From NCBI GenBank assembly GCA_016713985.1, contig JADJOD010000004.1:248001-312000 (forward strand): DNA of 64,000 bases, written 5' to 3'. Source of the DNA: Lewinellaceae bacterium (lineage in GTDB: Bacteria > Bacteroidota > Bacteroidia > Chitinophagales > Saprospiraceae). The notes beneath the pieces were generated by a model. The model searched no databases, was not told where the DNA came from, and worked only from the letters and a program-made list of their open reading frames with translations. The position numbers and the translations under genes were made by a program. Below, one piece after another: positions 52,911-61,368 of the stretch (the first letter of the stretch is position 1; every line of letters begins with the position of its first letter).

Positions 52911-53998
52911 TTAAAACGACACTGCGATCGACGTGGTCACAAACGCATTGGTTTTCACTGCTTTGCCGTCGCGTTGGAAAATCGGATCGTCGCTGCTGTT
53001 TAAAAAACGCCCCTCCAGGCGCCACATCGCATTGGGCAACACGGCGTAGTCGAAATTGAGCGACAAGCCCAGCACGCCGAATCCCTTGGGGGTGCCGGTG
53101 GCGATGATGACGCCGTTTTTATCGCGGTAATATTCCGCCCGGATTGCGACGGCACTCTTGTCGTTGGCCGCGTATCGAAGTATGACGACCGGGGTGTACC
53201 AGGTATGGTAACCACTGCTTTCCGGGCGGGTTTGTTCCCAGCCGAAGTCGAACCCGAGGGTGGCTTCCCAGCGTTCGTTGAGTTGAAAAATGCCGTAAAA
53301 ATTGTGAAAATACCGCATTTGCCGCAAGGTATCGGGCTTGTCCGTGCCAATGAAGGTGCTGCTGTTCAGGACAACCTTTTCACTTGGTTTGAACTGTACC
53401 TGCGTACCGAACGAGGGCAGGGAATTGCCCGCTACCCGCTGAATACGTTGCCAGCCGTTGAGCACGAGACCACTCATGACCCACTTCCCGTCGGGCGAAT
53501 TGCAGGTCACTTTCACCCCGGCTTCGTAATAAGGTGAGTTTTCGGCCAGAATACCCCGGGTAAGGGTTCGGCAGTCTTTGCCAATGGCGCTTTCAAAACC
53601 GATGTGTGAGCCGAATACACCCGCATCGAGCCACAGCTCGTGTTTTTTGAAAGCCGGAGGCCTGCGTTCATTTCAAGGATGTTTTTCAAAACGCCCGGTT
53701 CGGCGGCATAATTGGCGTTCATATACGTACCGGCGGCTATGGCTGCGTTGGCGCGGACACTTTGCGCCGCATAGTTCGCCTTGAGCATTCCGAGGTGGAT
53801 ATTGAACTCGTTGTGGCGGTTGTAGGCATAGAAAAACGCGGGTCGGTTGCCGTCGGCTTTTGGGTTGTTGAAGTCGTAGGAATAATAAGGCTCTGCGTAA
53901 CCGCTGAAAGCCAGGGTTGGAGCCGGGGTTTCATTTTGGGCGTTTAAATAGGCGCCTGCAAAGAAAAAAACCAGTGAAAAAATAAGTATCTTTTTCAT
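52911..53998 (-). CDS. Porin-like outer-membrane beta-barrel protein, one frameshift
   Basis: ~362 residues reconstructed, with a signal peptide (MKKILIFSLVFFFAGAYLNAQ) and barrel-like repeats (SGYAEPYYSYDFNN, FNIHLGMLKANYAAQSVRANAAIAAGTYMNANY, AVAIRAEYYRDKNGVI) ending in Phe (TSIAVSF). The frame breaks at the six-T run 53643-53648 (minus-strand A run); one more base gives RLSKKHELWLDAGVFGSHIGFESAIGKD and leads into VKVTCNSPDG. It sits between kdpC and kdpD, so it may let potassium or a related solute cross the outer membrane (inference). Resembles the BBP2-type porins seen in kdp loci. Confidence 0.8.
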
Positions 53999-54046
53999 TG
54001 AAAATGAGTTGTTTATGCATCCGGCCCTCGCCCCGGAGGCGAGGGA

Positions 54047-54607
54047 CTATTTCAATTGGTCCAGGCCAAGGTTCAATTTCAGCACATTGACTTTTGAAGG
54101 TCCAAAAATACCCAATACCGGCCCTTGTACGTATTGTTCCACCAGTTCACGCACACGTGTTTCGGGCAAATTGCGCACCCGCGCCACCCGTGCCACCTGA
54201 ATATGCGCAGCCCGGGGTGAGATATCCGGGTCGAGGCCGCTACCGGAAGCCGTCAGCATGTCGGCCGGCACCTGGTTGCGGCTGACGCCTGGATGGTGAG
54301 CAAGAAAAGTATCGAGTCGGGCTTGTACCAGTGCGAGGTAATCGGGATTGGACGGCCCCTTGTTCGATCCCGCCGAACCGGCTGCATTGTAATTCACCGC
54401 AGAAGGTCGCGACCAGAAGTAGCGGTCGTCGTCGAATGTTTGCCCGATGTTGGCATACCAGGTTTTGCCATTTTGTTCGATGACAACGCCTTTGCCCTGA
54501 TTAGGAGCGAGTTGCGCCACACCCCAGACGAGGACGGTGTAAATTCCCGAACAAAGTGCCAATAACAAGGCAGTCATTTTGAAGGAGGGGAGAATGTGGG
54601 TTTGCAT
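54047..54607 (-). CDS. kdpC: Potassium-transporting ATPase subunit KdpC
   Basis: 186 residues from ATG 54607 (MQTHILPSFKMTALLLALCSGIYTVLVWGVAQL), with one membrane helix and the periplasmic domain of KdpC: YFWSRPSAVNYNAAGSAGSNKGPSNP, and ADMLTASGSGLDPDISPRAAHIQVARVARVR. KdpC stabilises the KdpFABC complex and raises affinity for ATP and K+. In most genomes it directly follows kdpB; here ~540 nt carrying an oppositely oriented toxin-antitoxin pair separates them. Confidence 0.96.
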   Translation of the reverse strand: MQTHILPSFKMTALLLALCSGIYTVLVWGVAQLAPNQGKGVVIEQNGKTWYANIGQTFDDDRYFWSRPSAVNYNAAGSAGSNKGPSNPDYLALVQARLDTFLAHHPGVSRNQVPADMLTASGSGLDPDISPRAAHIQVARVARVRNLPETRVRELVEQYVQGPVLGIFGPSKVNVLKLNLGLDQLK

Positions 54608-54644
54608 GATTTTATCCTTATTTTTGTGCAAAATTTATTGAGCA

Positions 54645-54878
54645 ATGAAAGAAGCAACATTAAATGTGACAGGTGCGGAATTCAACAGCGGATTAATTGA
54701 AAGAATCAAAGTCCTGCTGAACGGCGACCTCAAGGATTTTGAATTTCAAATTCGCATCAAAGCCAAAGGGTCTCGTGAGGAAATACGTCGTCGCATCGAA
54801 GAAGCAGCAGCAGAAATGGAGCGTGGCGAAAACACCGTTTTATTTACGGCTGAAGAATTTGACCGTTTGACCAAATAA
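54645..54878 (+). CDS. Antitoxin-like small protein paired with a broken YoeB-type toxin
   Basis: 77 residues: a short N-terminal strand-helix region (ATLNVTGAEFNSGLIERIKVLLNGD), a basic middle, and an acidic helical C-terminus (REEIRRRIEEAAAEMERGENTVLFTAEEFDRL), suited to wrapping a toxin. It starts 37 nt from the divergent kdpC ATG and ends 10 nt before a Txe/YoeB-like frame, the normal antitoxin-first order. The frame is intact. Role inferred from size, shape and position. Confidence 0.7.
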   Translation: MKEATLNVTGAEFNSGLIERIKVLLNGDLKDFEFQIRIKAKGSREEIRRRIEEAAAEMERGENTVLFTAEEFDRLTK

Positions 54879-54888
54879 TTTCTTTGCC

Positions 54889-55149
54889 ATGAAACCAGTC
54901 AGGCTCAGCGGCAAGGCACACGACGAACTATTCGAGTGAATAGAAAGTGACCGCGAGATTGCCAGAAAAATCAATCAACTTTTAAAAGATATCAGCCGCG
55001 ACCCTTTTCGCGGACTTGGGAAACCAGAGCCTTTGAAACACAAAATACAGGGTTGGTGGTCGCGGCGAATTACCTCCGAACACCGGCTGATTTATAAAAT
55101 TGTCAATGACGAGATTTGGGTGGATAGTTTGAAAGGCCACTACGATTGA
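54889..55149 (+). pseudogene. Txe/YoeB-family mRNA interferase toxin with an in-frame stop
   Basis: From ATG 54889 the frame reads MKPVRLSGKAHDELFE, TGA (54937-54939), then IESDREIARKINQLLKDI to the stop at 55147. YoeB proteins have Trp at this point (FEyW), and TGG to TGA explains the stop. The rest is complete: DPFRGLGKPEPLK with the catalytic Glu, WWSRRITSEHRLIYKI with the catalytic Arg, and the terminal GHYD. No homopolymer is involved, so this is likelier a true mutation than an indel error. The intact antitoxin precedes it. Lies on the plus strand between kdpB and kdpC. Confidence 0.82.
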
Positions 55150-55151
55150 CC

Positions 55152-57194
55152 TCAAACAAACACTCCCACTAACAAATCAATCAACTTAATTCCCACAAAC
55201 GGCACGAGAATCCCGCCCAACCCGTAAACCAACAGGTTGCGCCGCAACAAAGCCGAAGCGCCGATCGGTTTGTACGCCACCCCTTTCAAAGCGAGTGGGA
55301 TCAGCGCGGGGATGATCAGCGCGTTGAAGATCACTGCTGACAGGATGGCCGATTCGGGCGAGTGCAGGCCCATGATGTTAAGCGCCTGCAAAGCGGGGAT
55401 CGAAGTAATAAACAGGGCCGGCACAATGGCGAAGTATTTGGCTACGTCGTTGGCAATACTGAACGTGGTCAGGGTGCCGCGGGTCATGAGGAGTTGTTTG
55501 CCGATTTCCACCACTTCGATGAGTTTGGTGGGGTCGTTGTCCAGATCCACCATGTTGCCGGCTTCTTTAGCCGCCGAGGTGCCGGAGTTCATCGCCACAC
55601 CCACATCGGCCTGCGCCAGGGCCGGCGCATCGTTGGTGCCGTCGCCCATCATGGCGACAAGTTTGCCGCCCTGCTGCTCTTCCCGGATGTATTGAAGTTT
55701 GTCTTCGGGTTTTGCTTCGGCGATAAAATCGTCCACGCCGGCTTTTTCAGCGATGTATTTGGCTGTCAATGGATTATCACCGGTTACCATTACAGTTTTC
55801 ACCCCCATCCGGCGCAAGCGCTGGAAGCGTTCCTGGATGCCGGGTTTGATGATGTCCTGTAATTCGATGACGCCGACCACCCGTTCATTAACCGCCACAG
55901 CGAGCGGTGTGCCGCCGTTGGCGGAAATATGGCGAATTTCCTTTTCCGTGTCGGCCGGGAAGTCATTTCCGCCGCGTTCAACGAGTTTTCGGATCGTGTC
56001 CTGCGCACCTTTGCGGATTCGTGTGCCGTCGGGCATATCCACGCCGCTGGTACGTGTTTCGGCGGTAAATTTGATCAGCGCAGCGCCGTGAATGCTCAGG
56101 CCTTTTACCAGTTCCGGATTTGCCAGTTCCACGATACTTTTTCCTTCCGGCGTTTCGTCCGCCATCGAACTCAATACGCTGAACCGGATCAGGTCGGGAC
56201 GCGACACCCCTTCCGTGGGGTAAAAATTGGTGGCTTTTCGGTTGCCGATGGTAATAGTGCCGGTTTTATCCAGCAGAAGAACGTCTACATCGCCGGCAGT
56301 TTCCACCGCTTTACCGGACTTGGTAATGACGTTGGCGCGCAGGGCGCGGTCCATACCGGCAATGCCGATGGCCGACAACAACCCCCCGATGGTGGTCGGG
56401 ATGAGGCACACAAACAACGAAACATAAGCGGCGATCGAGATCGGCGTATTGGCGTAGTCGGCAAAAGGTTTCAGGGTAACACACACGATGACGAATACGA
56501 GGGTAAAACCCGCCAGCAGGATCGTCAGGGCAATTTCGTTGGGTGTTTTTTGGCGTTTGGCGCCTTCCACCAGGGCGATCATTTTGTCGAGAAAACTTTC
56601 ACCCGGCTGGGCGGTGATTTCCACCACGATGCGGTCGGACAATACTTTTGTACCGCCGGTAACACTCGAACGGTCGCCTCCCGCTTCCCGGATCACCGGG
56701 GCCGATTCACCGGTAATGGCGCTTTCGTCGACGCTTGCCAGCCCTTCCACGATCTCGCCGTCGCTGGGGATCAGGTCGCCGGCTTCACATACGAAGCGGT
56801 CACCGCGTTGCAGCGCCGAGGAAGACGTTGTAACAACTGAGCCGTCGTCGAGCAGTTTTTTTGCGGGAGTGTCTTTCCGTGTTTTCCGCAGGCTGTCGGC
56901 CTGGGCTTTGCCACGTGCCTCGGCAAACGCTTCGGCGAAATTGGCGAACAACAGGGTGAGCAACAACAGCAGGAAAATGGTGAAATTGTATCCTGGGCGC
57001 CCCAGCAACGGCGAATTGCCGCCGGATATGGAAGACAACACCATAACGACCAGCATCACCGCTGTGCCGATTTCCACGGTGAACATCACCGGGTTTTTCC
57101 ACATTTGAACGGGGTTGAGTTTTATCAATGATTCCCTGAGGGCGCTTCGAACGAGTGCTGCCTGAAAAAGGGATTGTTTGGATGTGTGTTTCAT
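55152..57194 (-). CDS. kdpB: Potassium-transporting P-type ATPase subunit KdpB
   Basis: 680 residues from ATG 57194 (MKHTSKQSLFQAALVRSALRESLIKLNPVQMW); an in-frame start at 57233 would fall in the 26-bp repeats. Phosphorylation site DKTGTIT (LLLDKTGTITIGNR), A-domain TGES (AITGESAPV), and hinge MMGDGTNDAPALAQAD, all intact. KdpB hydrolyses ATP to drive K+ through KdpA. The 3' end is 2 nt from the stop of the opposing toxin relic. The length matches the family. Confidence 0.97.
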   Translation of the reverse strand: MKHTSKQSLFQAALVRSALRESLIKLNPVQMWKNPVMFTVEIGTAVMLVVMVLSSISGGNSPLLGRPGYNFTIFLLLLLTLLFANFAEAFAEARGKAQADSLRKTRKDTPAKKLLDDGSVVTTSSSALQRGDRFVCEAGDLIPSDGEIVEGLASVDESAITGESAPVIREAGGDRSSVTGGTKVLSDRIVVEITAQPGESFLDKMIALVEGAKRQKTPNEIALTILLAGFTLVFVIVCVTLKPFADYANTPISIAAYVSLFVCLIPTTIGGLLSAIGIAGMDRALRANVITKSGKAVETAGDVDVLLLDKTGTITIGNRKATNFYPTEGVSRPDLIRFSVLSSMADETPEGKSIVELANPELVKGLSIHGAALIKFTAETRTSGVDMPDGTRIRKGAQDTIRKLVERGGNDFPADTEKEIRHISANGGTPLAVAVNERVVGVIELQDIIKPGIQERFQRLRRMGVKTVMVTGDNPLTAKYIAEKAGVDDFIAEAKPEDKLQYIREEQQGGKLVAMMGDGTNDAPALAQADVGVAMNSGTSAAKEAGNMVDLDNDPTKLIEVVEIGKQLLMTRGTLTTFSIANDVAKYFAIVPALFITSIPALQALNIMGLHSPESAILSAVIFNALIIPALIPLALKGVAYKPIGASALLRRNLLVYGLGGILVPFVGIKLIDLLVGVFV

Positions 57195-57201
57195 ATCGTA
57201 T

Positions 57202-57272
57202 TGCCAACCTCTGGTTGGCGAGTTTGATGCCAACCTCGGGTTGGTGGATTTTGTGCCAACCGGAGGTTGGCG
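57202..57272. repeat. Three palindromic units with 26-nt period between kdpA and kdpB
   Basis: Units begin at 57202, 57228 and 57254. Each is TGCCAACC-N2/3-GGTTGGC-like (the core changes: TCT, TCG, GGA), so each can form a hairpin of 7-8 bp. They fill the intercistronic gap between kdpA (stop 57273) and kdpB (ATG 57194). Confidence 0.8.
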
Positions 57273-58964
57273 TTACATGGAAAAATACTCCGCCAGCGGT
57301 CCCAAGACCAGGGCTGGGAAATACGAAAGGGCGGTGATTATGACGATCACGGAAAATATCATGATGCCGAAGGTCAGTGTGTCCGTTTTTAGCGTACCCG
57401 CGCCTTCCGGAATGTATTTTTTGCCCGCCAATAGCCCGGCAATTGCCATCGGCCCGATGATCGGGATAAACCGGCCCAGCAGCAGCACGATACCCGTGGA
57501 AATGTTCCAGAACGGGTTGTTATCGCCTAAACCTTCAAAGCCGGAGCCGTTGTTCGCATTGGCCGAGGTAAATTCATACAACATTTCTGAAAATCCGTGA
57601 AAACCCGGGTTGTTGAGCCAGGGAAGGGCCGGATCGTGCACAAACGTCCAGGCGGCCAAAGCCGTGCCGCCCATGATGAGCAGCGGACTGAGCAGGGCGG
57701 TGAACATGGCGATTTTGACCTCGCGGGCTTCCACTTTTTTGCCCATAAATTCAGGCGTCCGGCCAACCATCAGGCCCGCAATGAACACGGCGATGATGAC
57801 AAAAATGTAAAAGTTCAGGATACCCACGCCGCAGCCGCCGAAGAATGCATTGACCATCATGGCTAAAAGTTCATTCATGCCGGAAAGTGGCATGGTGCTG
57901 TCGTGCATGGCGTTGACCGAACCCGTCGAGATTACCGTCGTCAGGATGCTCCAATACGCCGAAGAAGCCGCGCTGTTGCGTATTTCCTTTCCTTCCATAG
58001 CGCCGAGACTCTGATCGACGTCCATCGCTCCGATAGCCGGGTTGCCCTGGATTTCAAAAACCATATTGGGGATAACCAAAAGCAGGAAACCCACGGTCAT
58101 GACGCCGAATATCATCATCGCCAGTTTGCGGCGGCGCAGATAATAGCCCAGCCCGAATACCATGGCCAAGGGGATCAAAAATTGTGCAATCAATTCCACG
58201 GCATTCGTGATATAATCCGGGTTTTCAAGCGGATGAGCCGAGTTGGCGCCATAAAAACCACCGCCGTTGGTGCCGAGGTGTTTGATGGCTGCAAACGAGG
58301 CGACGGGCCCACGACTCACCTGCACGGTATCGCCCCGGAGTGTTACAAGGGTATCCTTCCCTTCAAAAGTCATCGGCATACCCCGGAATACGAACACGAT
58401 GGCGATGAGCACAGAAACCGGCAGCAGGATACGGGTGGTGCTTTTGATAAAATAGTCCCAGAAGTTGCCCAGCCCGGCCGTCTGTCGCAGGCGCAGAGCG
58501 TTAAACACCATCGCCGCCGCCGCCATACCGGTGGCGGCACTGACAAAATGCAGGAACATCAGCCACAACTGGCCAAGGTAACTCAGACCCGATTCGCCGC
58601 TGTAGTGCTGCAGGTTGCAGTTTACTACGAAAGAAATAGCGGTATTAAACGCGAGATCGGGTGCCATCGAAGGGTTACCGTCGGGGTTGAGTGGCAGCCA
58701 GGCCATATTCATAAGGATAAACATCGTAAAGAGCAACCACACGAAATTGATACCCAACATCGCTTTCAGGTGTTCCTGCCAGCTCATTTCCCGGCGGCCG
58801 TCAATGCGACTCAGGCGGAAAAACAGGCGCTCTACCGGCCCCATCACAGGATCGAGCAGGGTGTGTTCGCCGAGATACACCCGGGCGACATAACGCCCCA
58901 GCGGAATGGCCAGCAGCAAAGAGATCAAAAAAATGGCGAGTACGCCGGTTAATTCAGAATTCAT
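57273..58964 (-). CDS. kdpA: Potassium-transporting ATPase subunit KdpA
   Basis: 563 residues with about ten membrane helices. It has the selectivity-filter-like segments TAISFVVNCNLQHYSGESGLSYLGQLW, HLGTNGGGFYGANSAHPLENP, MHDSTMPLSGMNELLAMMVNAFFGGCGVG and EFTSANANNGSGFEGLG, as expected for the K+-binding channel-like subunit. ATG 58964 begins MNSELTGVLAIFLISLLLAIPLG, the first helix. It follows kdpF. The length is normal for the family. Confidence 0.97.
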   Translation of the reverse strand: MNSELTGVLAIFLISLLLAIPLGRYVARVYLGEHTLLDPVMGPVERLFFRLSRIDGRREMSWQEHLKAMLGINFVWLLFTMFILMNMAWLPLNPDGNPSMAPDLAFNTAISFVVNCNLQHYSGESGLSYLGQLWLMFLHFVSAATGMAAAAMVFNALRLRQTAGLGNFWDYFIKSTTRILLPVSVLIAIVFVFRGMPMTFEGKDTLVTLRGDTVQVSRGPVASFAAIKHLGTNGGGFYGANSAHPLENPDYITNAVELIAQFLIPLAMVFGLGYYLRRRKLAMMIFGVMTVGFLLLVIPNMVFEIQGNPAIGAMDVDQSLGAMEGKEIRNSAASSAYWSILTTVISTGSVNAMHDSTMPLSGMNELLAMMVNAFFGGCGVGILNFYIFVIIAVFIAGLMVGRTPEFMGKKVEAREVKIAMFTALLSPLLIMGGTALAAWTFVHDPALPWLNNPGFHGFSEMLYEFTSANANNGSGFEGLGDNNPFWNISTGIVLLLGRFIPIIGPMAIAGLLAGKKYIPEGAGTLKTDTLTFGIMIFSVIVIITALSYFPALVLGPLAEYFSM

Positions 58965-59007
58965 GGTGAGAGGTGGTGAGAGGTGTGAGAGATCCCGTGG
59001 TCTCGCA

Positions 59008-59085
59008 TTAGAATTTTTCAGGCTTGAGCAATACGTATACGAGGTACGCGAAGACGAAAAGACAGAGGACGAAAAGCGCTGACAT
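59008..59085 (-). CDS. kdpF: KdpF, small stabilising subunit
   Basis: 25 residues, MSALFVLCLFVFAYLVYVLL then KPEKF: one membrane helix with the Pro-Glu-Lys-Phe ending typical of KdpF (YLVYALLRPEKF-like). It lies 43 nt before the kdpA ATG, the conserved kdpF position. KdpF stabilises the KdpABC complex in the inner membrane. Confidence 0.9.
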   Translation of the reverse strand: MSALFVLCLFVFAYLVYVLLKPEKF

Positions 59086-59172
59086 GTTTTTTAATGATGA
59101 AATGATGAGAGATGGATGATGAGTATCCTGTCGTCTGTCAGGCGGCTTGGGGGCGTCTGACGGGTACGTTGG

Positions 59173-59256
59173 TTATATCTTTTCAAAAAAATCGACGGCT
59201 TTGAAAAACAACGCGAAACAGGCGCAGGCGAGCAGAAGCAAAAGGAGGGTAAACAT
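59173..59256 (-). CDS. Tiny membrane protein upstream of kdpF
   Basis: 27 residues, MFTLLLLLLACACFALFFKAVDFFEKI: one hydrophobic helix followed by a short amphipathic end. It sits 87 nt before kdpF on the same strand at the promoter-proximal end of the kdp transcript. The reading frame, hydrophobicity and position suggest a real small transport-associated peptide, perhaps an additional Kdp accessory subunit. No family was verified and the frame is short enough to be chance. Confidence 0.5.
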   Translation of the reverse strand: MFTLLLLLLACACFALFFKAVDFFEKI

Positions 59257-59292
59257 GGCATAAGTCGTTTAAATGACGAATGCCGGATGTGT

Positions 59293-59367
59293 TTCAAAAC
59301 ATGCGCCACACGACGCGGGCGCGTCATGCCGGGTTTGCAATTATTTGAAAATGAATTATTTGAAGAT
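59293..59367 (-). promoter_or_regulatory. Putative kdp regulatory region
   Basis: Upstream of the kdp operon, the minus strand has TGGCGCATGTTTTGAA (59293-59308), with GG and GA 10 nt apart; it resembles a sigma-54 -24/-12 element (TGGCAC-N5-TTGC) but the -12 half is weak. Farther up, AATTATTTGAAAAT and AATTATTTGAAGAT (59339-59352 and 59354-59367) are direct repeats at 15-nt spacing, possible activator sites. The adjacent gene encodes a sigma-54 activator. Confidence 0.35.
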
Positions 59368-59447
59368 AAAAAACGCTTCGCGGGTGAAGTGGGCCACGAG
59401 AGGAAAGTGTTTCAAAATGAGAGCGCGCATGGCTAAAAATGAGAGGC

Positions 59448-60803
59448 TCACATCCCCCACTCCCCCAACTTCCGGTACAGGGTCGCCGGAGCGATACCGA
59501 GCAACCGTGCGGCTTCCGATTTGTTGCCGCCGGTGTGGCGCATTACTTTCAGGATATGCAGTTTTTCAGCGGCAGCCAGGTCAAAAGTCGGGGCCGGCGG
59601 GCGCCCATCGGCAGAAGTTGCGGCGGGGTGTTGCAGTTCCAGGGGTAAACTACTCATTGACAGACAGTTGCTGTTTTCCAAAATCACAGCCCGCTCGATG
59701 ATATTCCGCAGTTCGCGCACATTGCCGGGCCAGTCGTGGGCCAGCAAAGCGGCCGTGAATTCGGGGGTTATTCCGGCGATCCGTTTGTTCATTTTTTCGG
59801 AAAAATAACCGGCGAAGTGGTTCGCCAGCAAACCGATGTCCTGCCGGCGCTCGCGCAACGGGGGCAGGTGTATACCAAACACCGAAAGCCGGTAAAACAG
59901 GTCCGGGCGAAAATGACCGGTTTCACTTTCCTGTTTCAAATCCCGGTTGGTGGCGGCAATGATACGCACGTCGGCCGTCTGCGGTTTGGTGTCCCCCACG
60001 CGCAGGTAGTCGCCGTTTTCCAGTACCCGCAGGAGTTTGGCCTGCAGGTCGGCGGGCATTTCACTGATCTCGTCTAAAAACAAGGTACCTCCACCCGCTT
60101 CTGCAAACAATCCTTTTTTATCCTTCGATGCCCCGGTAAAAGCGCCTGCCACGTGGCCAAAAAGTTCACTTTCCAGCAATTCGCGGCTGAAAGCGCTGCA
60201 ATTGATCGCCACAAAATTCCGGTCGCGGCGTCTGCTTGCCCGGTGAATAGCCTGCGCGAATACTTCTTTTCCGGTGCCCGTTTCGCCGGTAAGCAATACG
60301 GTGGTGTCGGTCGGCGCCACTTTTTGCGCCAGTTCGATCGTTTGGCGTATGGCCGGAGAATGGCCGGTCACAGTGTCGAACGTGTACGTTTTGACCGCCA
60401 ATTGTCGCTCCAGTTCCCGGACACGTTGCTGCAAGCGGGCTTTTTCAATGGCTTTTGCGACCCGCGGCAGTATCTTGTCGTTGTCGTCGCCTTTCACTAA
60501 ATAGTCGAACGCGCCGTTTTTGATGGCCCGCACACCATCGGGGATATTACCGAAAGCCGTAAACACAATCACCTCGGTATCAGGATGTTGCGCTCGGATT
60601 ATTTCAGTCAGATCAACGCCGTTGCCATCGGGCAGTTTGACGTCGCATAATACGAGTTGGAAATCCTGGCGGGTGAAGGCTTTGAGCCCGGCACGGGCAT
60701 TTTCAGCCTGCGTCACGGCATAAGACTCCGACGCCAGCAAGCGGGCCAGCATCTGGCGCAGTTGCGGCTCGTCGTCGATGATCAGGATGGTTGCCGGGTT
60801 CAT
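59448..60803 (-). CDS. Sigma-54-dependent response regulator (NtrC family)
   Basis: 451 residues from ATG 60803 (MNPATILIIDDEPQLRQML). The receiver has DD at ~10-11 and phospho-Asp in LVLCDVKLPDG. The AAA+ domain has Walker A GETGTGKE, the sigma-54-contacting loop GAFTGA, Walker B GGTLFLDEISEMP, and arginine fingers in FRPDLFYRLSVF. The C-terminal Fis-type helix-turn-helix is NKSEAARLLGIAPATLYRKL. It lies directly upstream of the kdp operon, with no KdpE in sight, so it likely activates kdp transcription from a sigma-54 promoter with the kinase at 50059-51761 (inference). Confidence 0.93.
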   Translation of the reverse strand: MNPATILIIDDEPQLRQMLARLLASESYAVTQAENARAGLKAFTRQDFQLVLCDVKLPDGNGVDLTEIIRAQHPDTEVIVFTAFGNIPDGVRAIKNGAFDYLVKGDDNDKILPRVAKAIEKARLQQRVRELERQLAVKTYTFDTVTGHSPAIRQTIELAQKVAPTDTTVLLTGETGTGKEVFAQAIHRASRRRDRNFVAINCSAFSRELLESELFGHVAGAFTGASKDKKGLFAEAGGGTLFLDEISEMPADLQAKLLRVLENGDYLRVGDTKPQTADVRIIAATNRDLKQESETGHFRPDLFYRLSVFGIHLPPLRERRQDIGLLANHFAGYFSEKMNKRIAGITPEFTAALLAHDWPGNVRELRNIIERAVILENSNCLSMSSLPLELQHPAATSADGRPPAPTFDLAAAEKLHILKVMRHTGGNKSEAARLLGIAPATLYRKLGEWGM

Positions 60804-60829
60804 GGCAGTTTGCTTGTCCTGCAAATGTA

Positions 60830-61360
60830 TCAACGTTTGGCGGCATCCTGCAATGCGGAGTGGAGTCGTTTGTAGTCGATTTTTCCCTGTTGTTCTTTGA
60901 GGTGCTCCACGATCACGAGTGCGCGGGTGAGGCGGGCGTCAGGGCTTTTTACGTTGCCGGCGATATAAAGCAGGGTGCGTAGTTTCCCGGCGGTCAGGGC
61001 GTGAAAAAGGCGATTGCCTTCTTCATCCTGGCGCAATACCTCTTCCAGTTCTTCCGGCATCGGCAGGCCGTATTCACTTTCGTCTTTCCGGAGCGTTACG
61101 TCCACTTGCATGCCGGGTTGGGCGGCCAGTGCGGTTTGAAGTTTTTTATTGACGGTGATCACAAAAGTGCCGTCTCCACGGGGCAGCAGCGCGCATTGAA
61201 ATTCCTTTTTCCCGTTCAGGGTGCATACCACGCGGCGGTCCGTGGTTTGGGCGATGAGCGCCTCCGCAATGAGGGGCGGGACGGCGAAGTGGCAGCCCCA
61301 GAGCCGGTTGGTGGAAACTTCCAGCGTCGACTTAAAAAGAAAGGAATCTTCGGATTGCAT
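60830..61360 (-). CDS. YdeI/OmpD-associated family protein with DUF1905 domain
   Basis: 176 residues. The N-terminal DUF1905 beta domain (FKSTLEVSTNRLWGCHFAVPPLIAEAL...RRVVCTLNGKKEFQCALLPRGDGTFVITVNKKLQTAL) is followed by the C-terminal YdeI/OmpD-associated region (GLPMPEELEEVLRQDEEGNRLFHALTAGKLRTLLYIAGNVKSPDARLTRALVIVEHL). Functions reported for relatives concern resistance to some peptides; none is proven here. It starts 8 nt after the sugar-kinase gene on the same strand and ends 27 nt before the response-regulator ATG. Confidence 0.85.
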   Translation of the reverse strand: MQSEDSFLFKSTLEVSTNRLWGCHFAVPPLIAEALIAQTTDRRVVCTLNGKKEFQCALLPRGDGTFVITVNKKLQTALAAQPGMQVDVTLRKDESEYGLPMPEELEEVLRQDEEGNRLFHALTAGKLRTLLYIAGNVKSPDARLTRALVIVEHLKEQQGKIDYKRLHSALQDAAKR

Positions 61361-61368
61361 TCAGGCAT

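Noticed and set aside
57202..57272. CRISPR or attachment site
   Set aside because: Three palindromic copies with 26-nt period inside an operon, without spacers, integrase or duplication.
57903..58952. 349-codon plus-strand frame rich in His, Arg and Gln
   Set aside because: Antisense to kdpA.
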